DNA of 64,000 bases, from NCBI GenBank assembly GCA_965207495.1, contig OZ242287.1:1240001-1304000 (forward strand). Reading direction: 5' to 3'. The notes under the pieces were generated by a model. The model did not search any database and was not told the origin of the DNA. It saw nothing but the letters and a program-made list of their open reading frames with translations. Below are positions 9,240-18,094 of the stretch, piece after piece; position 1 is the first letter of the stretch; each line of letters opens with the position of its first letter. Source of the DNA: Bin5 sp965207495. Its GTDB lineage: Bacteria; Chloroflexota; Anaerolineae; Caldilineales; Caldilineaceae. The translations under genes and the position numbers were made by a program.

Positions 9240-9682
9240 CTGATCAACGTCTGAACATCAGGAAAGGAACTTTTCTAAGGGATGGGGCCATCGTCTCTCT
9301 AACACAAAGCGGCTGGAACTATCTCCGTGACGAAGGGACTTGACCCATGTTACTCAGTGGGACGGAATCGATGCTGTATAGGAGCTCGTGGACTGAGGCT
9401 TGATGCTGGCCTGGCATACGCCTCGGCGGGGAATTGAGTTGGAGGCTGTCTCTGATTTCCCTCTCGCTGGCTGTGCTTGTGGGTTTATGCGTTCTCTGAA
9501 AATGGTTGCGCGCTGCGGTACTGGTCGAAATGGCGTCATGTGTCGGCGCTGAACGAAATTTCTGAAAAGTTGGAATTTTTTGGGCGCCGGCATCTGCCTC
9601 CGATCCATAAAGGGATGGATACCAGGGGCTTGGGCGCCAGCGTTGTCCAGCTGGGCTGGCGCCGGCGCCGCTGTCCATGCAG
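9240..9682. other. Non-coding stretch, no recognisable gene
   Basis: About 440 nt with no convincing reading frame. Open frames occur on both strands but lack ribosome binding sites and recognisable motifs. It may hold the eroded 5' part of the SIMPL-like remnant that follows. Confidence 0.5.
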
Positions 9683-9958
9683 GTATCGTTCATCGTGGTG
9701 GACTGATACGCTCTTAAGGAGGAAGCGATTCTGGATGCGTTCGCCAATGCCAAGATGCGGGCAGGCCCTCTTTCCCGTCTGTTGGGCCTGCCTCCAGGGG
9801 AGGAGGTTATCGCTGTTTCCGAAGATATAATTGCTCCTCAATGCAGAGTTTCCTCCTGGTTCGACTTCATAAGCCGGACGGCCTTTACGCTGGAGAATAA
9901 TGTTGCCGAGGTAGAGGCAGGAGCGACGCTGAGAGTATCGTTCGCGATTGAGAGATAG
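9683..9958 (+). pseudogene. Remnant of a SIMPL (DUF541) domain protein
   Basis: The frame reads VSFIVVD, a TGA stop at 9704, then YALKEEAILDAFANAKMRAG and on to GATLRVSFAIER before a normal stop. This resembles the C-terminal part of SIMPL/DUF541 periplasmic proteins: an ALkeeAl..A...A..RA helix, then LGLPPGEEVIAVSE, and a final GA.L.VSF strand. The in-frame stop and the missing N-terminal two thirds mark it as a decayed gene. The assignment rests on pattern recall, so confidence is moderate. Confidence 0.5.
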
Positions 9959-10868
9959 TTCGGGTGGTTGAACTTGGTGGGTTTACGTCAACAGGAACTG
10001 CAAGTATGTGGCCTGGACAGCCCCGACAGGCAAGCTGTCGGGAAGCAGATTGCACAGCCTTCTTCTCGTCGCCCTGCCCATGCACCCGGAGCAGATGATT
10101 CACTATCTCCCGGACGGTGCGTCGACGGTCGGTTTGCGGGCTCCAGATGTCGGGCAACGCAGGGCGCGCGACAAACGCGCCTTGCCCCTGCCGGCGCAGC
10201 AACCGGATGCGGGCCCTGACTGGCGACGCGTAGGGACCAAACACTCTTCATTCTATCGTTTACAGGGCAATAGACATGATATTGCCACAATACTGCCATA
10301 TGAAACATGTTGAATTATATAGAAACTACATTTCCAGGCTGTATAATTCAAGGGCAACCTCCGCCATTCCGACGGTGGCGCATCGGGACCACCGGCCGGA
10401 GAATTCTGTTTTGAGTCTGTGCAAAGGTTTGACAGGAGGAACCTCCGCCAGTGCCCTGAAAATCTGAGCATGCATCATATCATTGCTGGTCCGCCATGCA
10501 CCATGGTTCGCGGGCCCACTGTTGAGGCCAAACCTACATATCTTCGGGAACGCTGCCCACAATCTGCTCGTTAGACGCAAAACAGTGCTTTCTTGTCCTG
10601 CCCGTCATCCAAGTGGAGTGGGGCAAAGGTATATCTGAACTTCCGGAACAACAGGCAAGGTCGTGGTTGGCTCGGACCCGTCGGTCGCTGGTGCTCCCTC
10701 GATACCGGGCGGAGAAGAGCGCTGCTGAAACCACACGGCACGGCCGCCGGATCGACCCTGGTTGGCAGGCGTCTGTCCGGCGCTCATTCTATGCTGCGCG
10801 CGCTTCCCGATTTGGGAGGCCCTTGGTGTCTGGAGCGGGCCCCCTTTTATCTCCCAGGAGAAGGAACA
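9959..10868. other. Long leader region upstream of the nine-domain gene
   Basis: About 900 nt without a recognisable gene. Open frames exist on both strands but look random. A TATAAT lies at 10342-10347 without a good -35 at 16-18 nt. An inverted repeat GCTTGCCTGTC/GACAGGCAAGC-like patch occurs near 10020-10040. The frame of the next gene is open back to 10593, but the composition before 10869 does not look coding. Confidence 0.5.
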
Positions 10869-13800
10869 ATGAAGAGCAAGAACCTTGTCGGCTTTCTGCT
10901 TGTTGTTATCTTGCTGGTCACAGGGACAACTCCTGTTGTTGCGCATGAGGTCAGCCAGTGCGGCTCGGTGGAGCCGATCAGGCCGGGAGATACCCTGACC
11001 GATGCCGTCTCAGACGTGCCGGCCGCGCATATAGACATAACCGAAGTTGAAACTACCCTGTCCGGCGAGAGATTGACGGTTGTGTTTCATCTCAAGGACC
11101 TGCCGGAGACCTTGAGATTCAATCGGACGGAGCATGGGGAGGGCTCGAAGGAGTATGAATGGGAGGTCGCAATCGATGCGGACAACGACCGCAGCACCGG
11201 CCCCGGCGGGTTCGATACCTTGCTGACCGCCTACCATATCGCGTTTCTGTCACACGAAGGGACTGATGCCGACACGATCGCGCCAATCGCGGAGACGTTG
11301 GAGGCCAGCGTATGGGAAATACACGCCGGCGGCTCCACCAGCACTCTCGCAGACGCCGACCTTGCGGTGTCCGCCGAGGAAGACACGATAACGATCTCCG
11401 GCTACATTCCCGGCATCACATCCGAATCGCGCCTGGCATTTTCCGCTTATGATGTCGAGTTCGCCGGCGAGGCCGATCAGATGGACTGCCATGCTTCATA
11501 CAGAATGAGTTTGGGACCCTGGGGATGCGACTCCGGCGCGGCCCTGACAGGGCCGGGGCAAACGGTAACAGATGAAATCGAGGGCGCTACCGATCCGCAT
11601 GTCGATATAACCAAGGTGAGCACCTCTCTGTCGGGCGAAACTCTGACAGTTGTCTTCCACCTCAGAGACGTGCCGGAGACGCTGACGTTCAATCGTTCAG
11701 GCATGTCGGAAAACCATTTGGAGTATGCATGGGTGGTGGTCATCGATACAGACAATGACCGGGAGACAGGCTCCGGAGGTTTTGAGTATCAGATGGTGGC
11801 AAGTCACTCTGTGACCCCATCCGAAGAGGGGCGTAACGCGAAGGCGCCTATAGAGAGCAAGGTGGAGGTCAGCGTCCGGAGTCTGGAATCGGGGAGTTCC
11901 ATGTCGACTGCAGACGCCACACTTGAGGTGTCTTCGGAAGAGGACACGATAACGCTCACCGGCGACATTCCCGGCATTACGACAGAATCACGGCTTGCAT
12001 TCAGGACGTACGGTTATTGGGACAGCTTCGATGAGGTCGGATGCTTTACTTCGCAGAATCAGAGCACACACTCCAGCCAGTGTGGGACCGTTGCTGCAGT
12101 GACGCCTGGTCAGACTGTAGTCGATGAAGCAGAAGATGTGCCGGCCGGGCATATCGACATAACCGAAGTTGAAACTTCCCTGTCCGGAGAGAGATTGACG
12201 GCTGTCTTCCATCTCAGGGACCTGCCGGAAACCTTGAGGTTCAATCGCACGGAGCATGGGCAGGGAACGATGGAGTATGAATGGGAGGTCGCAATCGATA
12301 CGGACAACGACCGCAGCACCGGCCCCGGCGGGTTCGATATGCTGCTGAGCGCCTATCATATTGCGTTCCTGTCGCACGAAGGGGCGGTCGCCAACACAAC
12401 CGCTCCAATCGGGGAGATGTTGGAGGCCAGCGTGTGGGAGGCACGCCCCGACGGCTCCACCAGTACTTTCGCCGATGCCGACCTGGCGGTGTCGGCCGAG
12501 GAAGACACGATAACGATTTCCGGCTACATTCCCGGCATCACATCCGAATCGCGACTGACATTTTCGGCTTATGATGTCGAGTTCGCCGGAGAGGCCGATC
12601 AGTTAGCCTGTCACGATCCATACAGCGAGAGCGTGGAACCACGGGGATGCGATTCCGACAAGGCTCTGATTGGGCCGGGGCAGACCGCAACGGATGAAAT
12701 CGAGGGCGCCACCGCTTCATTCGTGGATATCACCAAGGTGAGTACAACTTTGGCAGGTGAAACTCTGACAGTTGTTTTCCATCTCAGGGATGTGCCGGAG
12801 ACGCTGACATTCAATCGTGCAGGCATATCGGAACACTATGGGGAGTACGGTTGGAATGTGTCGATCGATGTGGACAACGACCGGGAGACCGGCTATGGCG
12901 GCATTGATTACGAGTTGTCTGCCAGCCACTTTGTGCCCCGGTCCGAAAAAGGGAGTGACGCCATAGCGTCCATTGAGAGCAAGGTAGAGGCCGGCGTCTT
13001 GAAAGCCCGTTCGGATGGTCTTATATCCATATTCGACGCAACCATCGAGGTGTCCCCGGAAGAGGACACGATAACGCTGTCCGGGAATATCCCTGGGATC
13101 ACGGAAAATTCACAGCTTACATTCAGAGCGTACGACTATTTTGGCGGTTCCGATGAGCTCGGATGTCCTGCTACGCCTGGGCAGGGCGTACCCCAGAGCA
13201 CTTTCCCGACCCATTGTACGGATGGCGACGCCACGGTTGCGCCGGGGCAGACCGCAACTGACGATGTCTCAGATGTGTTTGCGGGGTATCTGGACATTGT
13301 CGAAGTCAGCACGTCCCTTGCGGGCGAAATGCTGACCGTCGAGTTCCATCTCAGGGATATTCCGGAGACGTTGACGTTCAACAGAACGGGGACCTCGGCA
13401 AGCTCGATGGAGTACGGATGGCATGTGTCGATCGATGTGGACAACGACCAGGCGACCGGCGACGGCGGATTTGAGTACCTCCTGTCCGCTTATCACATCG
13501 TGTGGCCTGCGAATGCTGGAGACAACACGGAGGCGCCGATAGCGGAGGTGGCGGAGGCCAGAGTCTGGGAAAAGCAGATGGGGGAAGGCATCAGGTCATT
13601 TAGGGATGCCACGCTTGAGGTGTCAGAAGAGACGAACACGATGATTCTCAGCGGCCGCATTCCTGGAATTACGCCGGACTCGCGTCTCTCGTTCTGGACG
13701 CACGGGAATCTTGCTGAGTACGACGAAGTCGGATGCCAGGCTTCGCCAAGCTCAAACGCACCAGCCAGCCAGTGTACGGATGGCGAGCCCAGGGTTGCGC

Positions 13801-16019
13801 CGGGACAGACCGCAACTGACGATGTCTCAGATGTGTCTGCCGCGTATATGGACATCACTGAAATCAGCAGCTCTCTGTCCGGCGAAATGCTGACGGTTGT
13901 CTTCCATCTCAGGGATCTGCCTGAGACGCTGACATTCAATCGCGCGGGCATATCGGAAAACTATATGGAGTACGGGTGGGAGGTATCGATCGATGTAGAT
14001 AACGACCGGTCGACGGGCGATGACGGGTCTGAGTACCTGTTGGCGGCCAGCCATTTTGTGTCCCAATTCAATAAGGGGAGCAACACGGAGGCACCAATCG
14101 AAAGCAAGGTGAAGGCCGAAATCCTGCAAGTCCAATCAGAGGGTTTCATGATTTGGAGCGACGCGATCCTCGAGGTATCTCCGGAAGAGGATACGCTCAC
14201 GCTCTCCGGACATATCCCTGGGATCACAGCAGAGTCACAGCTTGCATTCAGTACGTTTGACTATTTTGATGTTTCGGACAGGGTCGGATGTCAGGCTCCG
14301 CCAAGCATCCCCACATCCTCGAGCCAGTGTGATACCGATAAAGCGGTTACACCGGGGGTAAGCGTCAGCGATGATGTCTCGGAATTCCTGGCCGCGCATC
14401 TGGATGTAACGGAGATCAGCACCTCCCTTTCCGGGGAGACTCTGACGGCCGTGTTCCATTTCAGAGACGTTCCGGAGGCACTGACATTCAACAGAGCCGG
14501 CGTGCCCGGAGATAGATTAGAGTACAGTTGGGAAGTGTCGATCGACGTGGACGCTGACCAGGATACAGGCGTCAGCGGGTTCGAATACCTCCTGTCCTCG
14601 ATGCACGTTTCCCACGGCGGCTCCAGCGGCCGCGACCGGAGTGCGGCTATCACAACGGACATTCTGCAGACCAACACATGGGTTCTGGATCCAAGTGGCA
14701 GTGCAAATCGCGAAATCGATTTTCTCGAATGGGCGCGTATCGAGGTGTCGGCGGAAGAGGACACGGTAACGCTTTCGGGAGAGATCCCCGGGATCACAGC
14801 GGAGTCACAGCTTGCATTCGGTGTGTATGACTACCTGGGCGGTGCGGAGGAGGTCGGCTGTCTTACCCCGTTTGGTTTGGGCCGGCCGGCTTCCTTTCAG
14901 GGTTCATCGGACGGGTCTGAAGCAACGCCGGGTCAGTCTGTATCCGAAGATGTATCACACGAACTGGTTGAGCACATTGACTTCCGTGATGTCACGACAA
15001 CACTGGACGGAGAGACTTTGACCGTCACTTTTCATCTCAGGGATGTTCCGGAGACGCTGACATTCGACAGAACAGGGGTGCCGGAGCATGCTCTGGAGTA
15101 CAACTGGGCGGTGTCGATCGACGTGGACAACGACCCGGATACAGGCGCCGGCGGGTTCGACTACGTGCTGTCGGCCGGCTATTTCGTGCATCCACTTGCC
15201 AAAGACAGCAATACGGTGGCACAGATAACGCAACCGGGCTTTGTCACGGCCGGCATCCTGGGGCTGGACAGAGAGGGGAACAGGGTTCTGGCGGAGGCCG
15301 ATATCGAGGTGTCTGCCGAGGAGAACACGATAACACTCTCAGGAGAGATTCCAGGGATCACCGAAGAGTCACCGCTCTATTTCAAGGCGTTTGATTACTT
15401 TGACGGTTCCGTAGAGATGAGCAGTGCTGTTCCGTCGATCGCGGATTTGTCCGCCAGACCGTGTCTTCCTGATGAGGCCGCAATCATGCCGGGCCAACGA
15501 GTCGCCGACGCGATCTCGGACACGCTGCCGGCACATGTAGACATTACCGAAGTCAGCACAACTCTGACCGGCGAGACGCTTTCCGTTGTTTTTCATCTCA
15601 GGGATGTTCCGGAGACGCTGGAATTCAGAAGGAAGGATGTTCCGAAAGATGCGTTGGAGTACATGTGGGAAGTGTCAGTAGACGTGGACGACGACCGGGA
15701 GCCGGGGTTGTCAGGGGCTGATTACTCGCTGTCCGCCAGTTATTTCGTGTTCTCCCCGTCCAGCGACGAGGGTGTTCACCAGCCTATTGAAGAAGCTGTG
15801 CAGACCGACACCTGGGAGATGGACCCGGATGGCTTTGGCGCCGCCTATCTGAGCAGCGCCAGCATTGAGATATCGTCTGAAGAGAACACGATTACGCTTG
15901 TCGGAGATATACCCGGCATTACGCCGCGGTCGCGGCTTGAGTTTGAGGCTTATGATTTTCTGCACGGTTCGGAGCAGGTTGCCTGCCAGGTTTTGTCCGG
16001 GTCGGGCGACGGCGAGTAG
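10869..16019 (+). CDS. Secreted protein of nine tandem ~188-residue domains
   Basis: Predicted 1716-residue exported protein. I chose ATG 10869, although the frame is open to 10593, because AGGAGAAGG lies 5 nt before it and a signal peptide follows (KSKN, hydrophobic core, VVA|HE at ~25). The rest is nine tandem copies of one domain, starting near residues 30, 220, 405, 595, 785, 975, 1155, 1345 and 1530. Each has PGQ.V.D, then DITEVST.LSGETLTVVFHL, RD.PETLTFNR, a D-x-D-x-D-x-x-x-G loop (for example DVDNDRETG), a GFEYLLSASH strand, SAEEDTITLSG and IPGIT..S. The loop looks calcium-binding. Each domain except the eighth has a Cys at each end. There is no C-terminal anchor. The function is unknown; an extracellular adhesive or binding fibre is an inference. 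Confidence 0.85.
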   Translation: MKSKNLVGFLLVVILLVTGTTPVVAHEVSQCGSVEPIRPGDTLTDAVSDVPAAHIDITEVETTLSGERLTVVFHLKDLPETLRFNRTEHGEGSKEYEWEVAIDADNDRSTGPGGFDTLLTAYHIAFLSHEGTDADTIAPIAETLEASVWEIHAGGSTSTLADADLAVSAEEDTITISGYIPGITSESRLAFSAYDVEFAGEADQMDCHASYRMSLGPWGCDSGAALTGPGQTVTDEIEGATDPHVDITKVSTSLSGETLTVVFHLRDVPETLTFNRSGMSENHLEYAWVVVIDTDNDRETGSGGFEYQMVASHSVTPSEEGRNAKAPIESKVEVSVRSLESGSSMSTADATLEVSSEEDTITLTGDIPGITTESRLAFRTYGYWDSFDEVGCFTSQNQSTHSSQCGTVAAVTPGQTVVDEAEDVPAGHIDITEVETSLSGERLTAVFHLRDLPETLRFNRTEHGQGTMEYEWEVAIDTDNDRSTGPGGFDMLLSAYHIAFLSHEGAVANTTAPIGEMLEASVWEARPDGSTSTFADADLAVSAEEDTITISGYIPGITSESRLTFSAYDVEFAGEADQLACHDPYSESVEPRGCDSDKALIGPGQTATDEIEGATASFVDITKVSTTLAGETLTVVFHLRDVPETLTFNRAGISEHYGEYGWNVSIDVDNDRETGYGGIDYELSASHFVPRSEKGSDAIASIESKVEAGVLKARSDGLISIFDATIEVSPEEDTITLSGNIPGITENSQLTFRAYDYFGGSDELGCPATPGQGVPQSTFPTHCTDGDATVAPGQTATDDVSDVFAGYLDIVEVSTSLAGEMLTVEFHLRDIPETLTFNRTGTSASSMEYGWHVSIDVDNDQATGDGGFEYLLSAYHIVWPANAGDNTEAPIAEVAEARVWEKQMGEGIRSFRDATLEVSEETNTMILSGRIPGITPDSRLSFWTHGNLAEYDEVGCQASPSSNAPASQCTDGEPRVAPGQTATDDVSDVSAAYMDITEISSSLSGEMLTVVFHLRDLPETLTFNRAGISENYMEYGWEVSIDVDNDRSTGDDGSEYLLAASHFVSQFNKGSNTEAPIESKVKAEILQVQSEGFMIWSDAILEVSPEEDTLTLSGHIPGITAESQLAFSTFDYFDVSDRVGCQAPPSIPTSSSQCDTDKAVTPGVSVSDDVSEFLAAHLDVTEISTSLSGETLTAVFHFRDVPEALTFNRAGVPGDRLEYSWEVSIDVDADQDTGVSGFEYLLSSMHVSHGGSSGRDRSAAITTDILQTNTWVLDPSGSANREIDFLEWARIEVSAEEDTVTLSGEIPGITAESQLAFGVYDYLGGAEEVGCLTPFGLGRPASFQGSSDGSEATPGQSVSEDVSHELVEHIDFRDVTTTLDGETLTVTFHLRDVPETLTFDRTGVPEHALEYNWAVSIDVDNDPDTGAGGFDYVLSAGYFVHPLAKDSNTVAQITQPGFVTAGILGLDREGNRVLAEADIEVSAEENTITLSGEIPGITEESPLYFKAFDYFDGSVEMSSAVPSIADLSARPCLPDEAAIMPGQRVADAISDTLPAHVDITEVSTTLTGETLSVVFHLRDVPETLEFRRKDVPKDALEYMWEVSVDVDDDREPGLSGADYSLSASYFVFSPSSDEGVHQPIEEAVQTDTWEMDPDGFGAAYLSSASIEISSEENTITLVGDIPGITPRSRLEFEAYDFLHGSEQVACQVLSGSGDGE

Positions 16020-16059
16020 ACATGCAGTGCATGGCAACCGCGGTTTATCCTCACTCGAT

Positions 16060-16096
16060 CACAGAGGCCCCATTCTACGAAAAGGGGCCTTTGTGT
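16060..16096 (+). terminator. Rho-independent-like terminator
   Basis: Twelve-base arms CACAGAGGCCCC and GGGGCCTTTGTG, with one G:T pair and a 12-nt loop, lie 40 nt after the stop of the nine-domain gene. Confidence 0.7.
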
Positions 16097-16248
16097 ATGC
16101 GCGTATCCTTTCCCATCTACGGATGCTTACCGTGATTTTCTGTCACCTTGCTCTGAGGCACTTTGGAGTATAGCTTCTTAGAAAAAGGTAGGTCATCCAG
16201 GCGGAGTCCGATAGCAACACAAGGGGGGATGAGATTAAACACCACTGG

Positions 16249-17313
16249 TTGATTCTGTGTGCGGTCACGTTGATGCTGTCGAGCTGTGTTGTGGGCCCAA
16301 ACTCCACAGTCCCAAATTCCACCCCTATTCCTGACCCCTTTCTGTATGCGGACGTGATTATAGAGTACGCTTCTATCCATAAGAGACATGAACTCTTCGA
16401 ATATCCCGGAGGCCGTATCGTCACTGTCATCAGCATGGCAGAGTTGGCTATGGACAGCTGGCTGCTAGGTTGGGCTATGGAAGCTGCGTCGAAGGACTTG
16501 ATTGAACTGGCTGGCGAAGCAAGTCCGGATGATGAGGGGTTCCTCTTGATTGTGTGGATGTACGCCAATGGCTTTGCGGCTTCTGCACTTCGGTGCGCCG
16601 AGGAGCGGCATGAATTGGGCGAACTAATCGAAACATTTGCCGCAAAGGTCGGGGAGAAAAGACCCGATACAACACTTCATCGCATGGTCGTAGCAAACAC
16701 GCTGTGGAAGCAGTTGCCGGAAGGCGAGGCCAGTTGCAGCGTGTATCTGGCGGATCTGCCTGCTGAAGAATTTAAGCCCGTCCGGGTAAATAACGAGTTG
16801 CAGTTCGTCATGGCTCCGCTTCCGACTGGTGTGTCGAGAGAATCGCTTGAACAGTCTGAACAGGAGGATACAAGGACTACGGACTATGCCCTCATCGACC
16901 ATTACAGTGGAGAAGACGTCACTGTCATCACTCCCGATCTGATGAAAGCCGATACATGGCTGCATAGTTGGGCAAAGGAGGCCGTAACGCGCGATAGCGT
17001 AGAATCGCGCATCGGGTGGGCCGACTGGTTGGAGCAGATAGAGTGGATGTACGCCAATGGGTTTGCGGCATCTGAACGCAGGTGCGCGGAAGGGCGAGAA
17101 GAACTGACCGGCCTAATCGAAGCATATGCCGCTATTCTTCGAAGCAGGAGGTCGGAGGAGATTTTCCACTACAGAATGTCGGTGGCCCACACGTTATGGC
17201 AGACGTTGCCGGAAGGCGACAATGACTGCAGCGCTTACCTGTCGGATCTTGCCGTTGGGGCGTTCATGCCGCTCCTGGTCGAAAACTCAGTGTATTACGT
17301 TTTCGGGTGGTGA
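16249..17313 (+). CDS. Lipoprotein with two tandem copies of an uncharacterised domain
   Basis: Predicted lipoprotein of ~354 residues, family not recognised. The lipobox is LSSC, after a short hydrophobic stretch. TTG 16249 is the listed start. An in-frame ATT at 16234, placed after AAGGGGGGATGAG, would add a basic n-region (KHHW), so the true start is uncertain. The mature part holds two copies of a ~150-residue unit. Shared landmarks are VTVI....M..D.WL..WA.EA, WMYANGFAAS..RCAE.R.EL..LIE..AA, then LPEG...CS.YL.DL....F.P. The protein ends VYYVFGW. Two conserved Cys per unit could form a disulfide. A fragment of the same C-terminus recurs at 23416-23667. Confidence 0.65.
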   Translation: MILCAVTLMLSSCVVGPNSTVPNSTPIPDPFLYADVIIEYASIHKRHELFEYPGGRIVTVISMAELAMDSWLLGWAMEAASKDLIELAGEASPDDEGFLLIVWMYANGFAASALRCAEERHELGELIETFAAKVGEKRPDTTLHRMVVANTLWKQLPEGEASCSVYLADLPAEEFKPVRVNNELQFVMAPLPTGVSRESLEQSEQEDTRTTDYALIDHYSGEDVTVITPDLMKADTWLHSWAKEAVTRDSVESRIGWADWLEQIEWMYANGFAASERRCAEGREELTGLIEAYAAILRSRRSEEIFHYRMSVAHTLWQTLPEGDNDCSAYLSDLAVGAFMPLLVENSVYYVFGW

Positions 17314-17392
17314 TAGTTTACAGATCTGGTCTTGACCGGCCTCATGGGCGGTCCCTTGCGGGTTGGCTCATTTTGGGATTTAGGGTACGAAA
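17234..17392 (+). repeat. 159-bp duplicated segment, copy 1
   Basis: Covers the last ~27 codons of the two-copy lipoprotein gene and ~80 nt beyond its stop. An ungapped second copy lies at 23588-23746, with about 21 differences by eye (~87% identity). The similarity continues past the stop codon, so this is a DNA duplication and not only protein homology. Confidence 0.85.
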
Positions 17393-18094
17393 ATGGCCGA
17401 CACTATGCGGTGACTCCGGGGTGTTGAACGGTTTCAGCGACTACGGGCCGGGGCAGGCGAGGATCCCGCCTGGGGTTGGACAGCAAGGGGTACACGCCTT
17501 GTTTTCGCCTCTTATGGGACTCGATTGGGGGCATCCGAACACTGACACTGCACTGGCACGGAAACGGGCTGGAATGACATGCTTACGAGATTTGAGGTGT
17601 GTAGTATGCATTAGAATGGTTTTGAGTTGTTTCCTCTGTGCAGAGTGACAGCAGTTTGCAGACGGGGCTTCACGTTTGGCGGGGCCGCGGCGCGGCGTAT
17701 CGGGCAAGGTCGTGTTTGCGAAGGCGTTCACCCTTGCGGACGATTGGGGCCAGGGTGCCGCCAATTGGGGCGTATGGGGAGGGAAAGGAGCCGGTTTGAA
17801 AGCCGCTGATTCCGTCTAGGAGAGCGAAGGCGGCGCTGGCACAGGAGCCCTCGGCACCATGGCAGGAGAGTCCAACGACACGGGCGGAAAGCAAAGTCCG
17901 GTGAATCATCTGGATTCGAGTTGCACTGCGGACCATTTTCGGGAAGAAGTTCTGGAGAAACTTGGGGCCGGCAAAACGGGAATGAAGAGTAGCGCATGAC
18001 AGCTTACAACGCGTCGCAAGCCCAAGTTTCATTCCGGCCCAGGGCCTTTAGGTAGTTTGCCCTCTGTTTTCAACATTACAGGTGGACATTCGAA
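17393..18094. other. Intergenic stretch with possible coding remnants
   Basis: About 700 nt before the LRR gene. A short frame near 17650-17818 translates to KVVFAKAFTLADDWGQGAAN followed by a glycine-rich tail. Another from ATG 17859 to 17999 gives a 46-residue acidic peptide ending AGKTGMKSSA. Both look more protein-like than random, but neither has a recognisable family or ribosome binding site. They may be eroded genes. Confidence 0.4.

Noticed and set aside
10310..10347. Promoter with TATAAT at 10342
   Set aside because: No acceptable -35 at 16-18 nt spacing (TTGAAT is 26 nt away), and it lies 520 nt before the gene.
10593..10868. N-terminal extension of the nine-domain protein
   Set aside because: The upstream frame has no start signal and random composition. 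ATG 10869 has a Shine-Dalgarno sequence and a signal peptide directly behind it.
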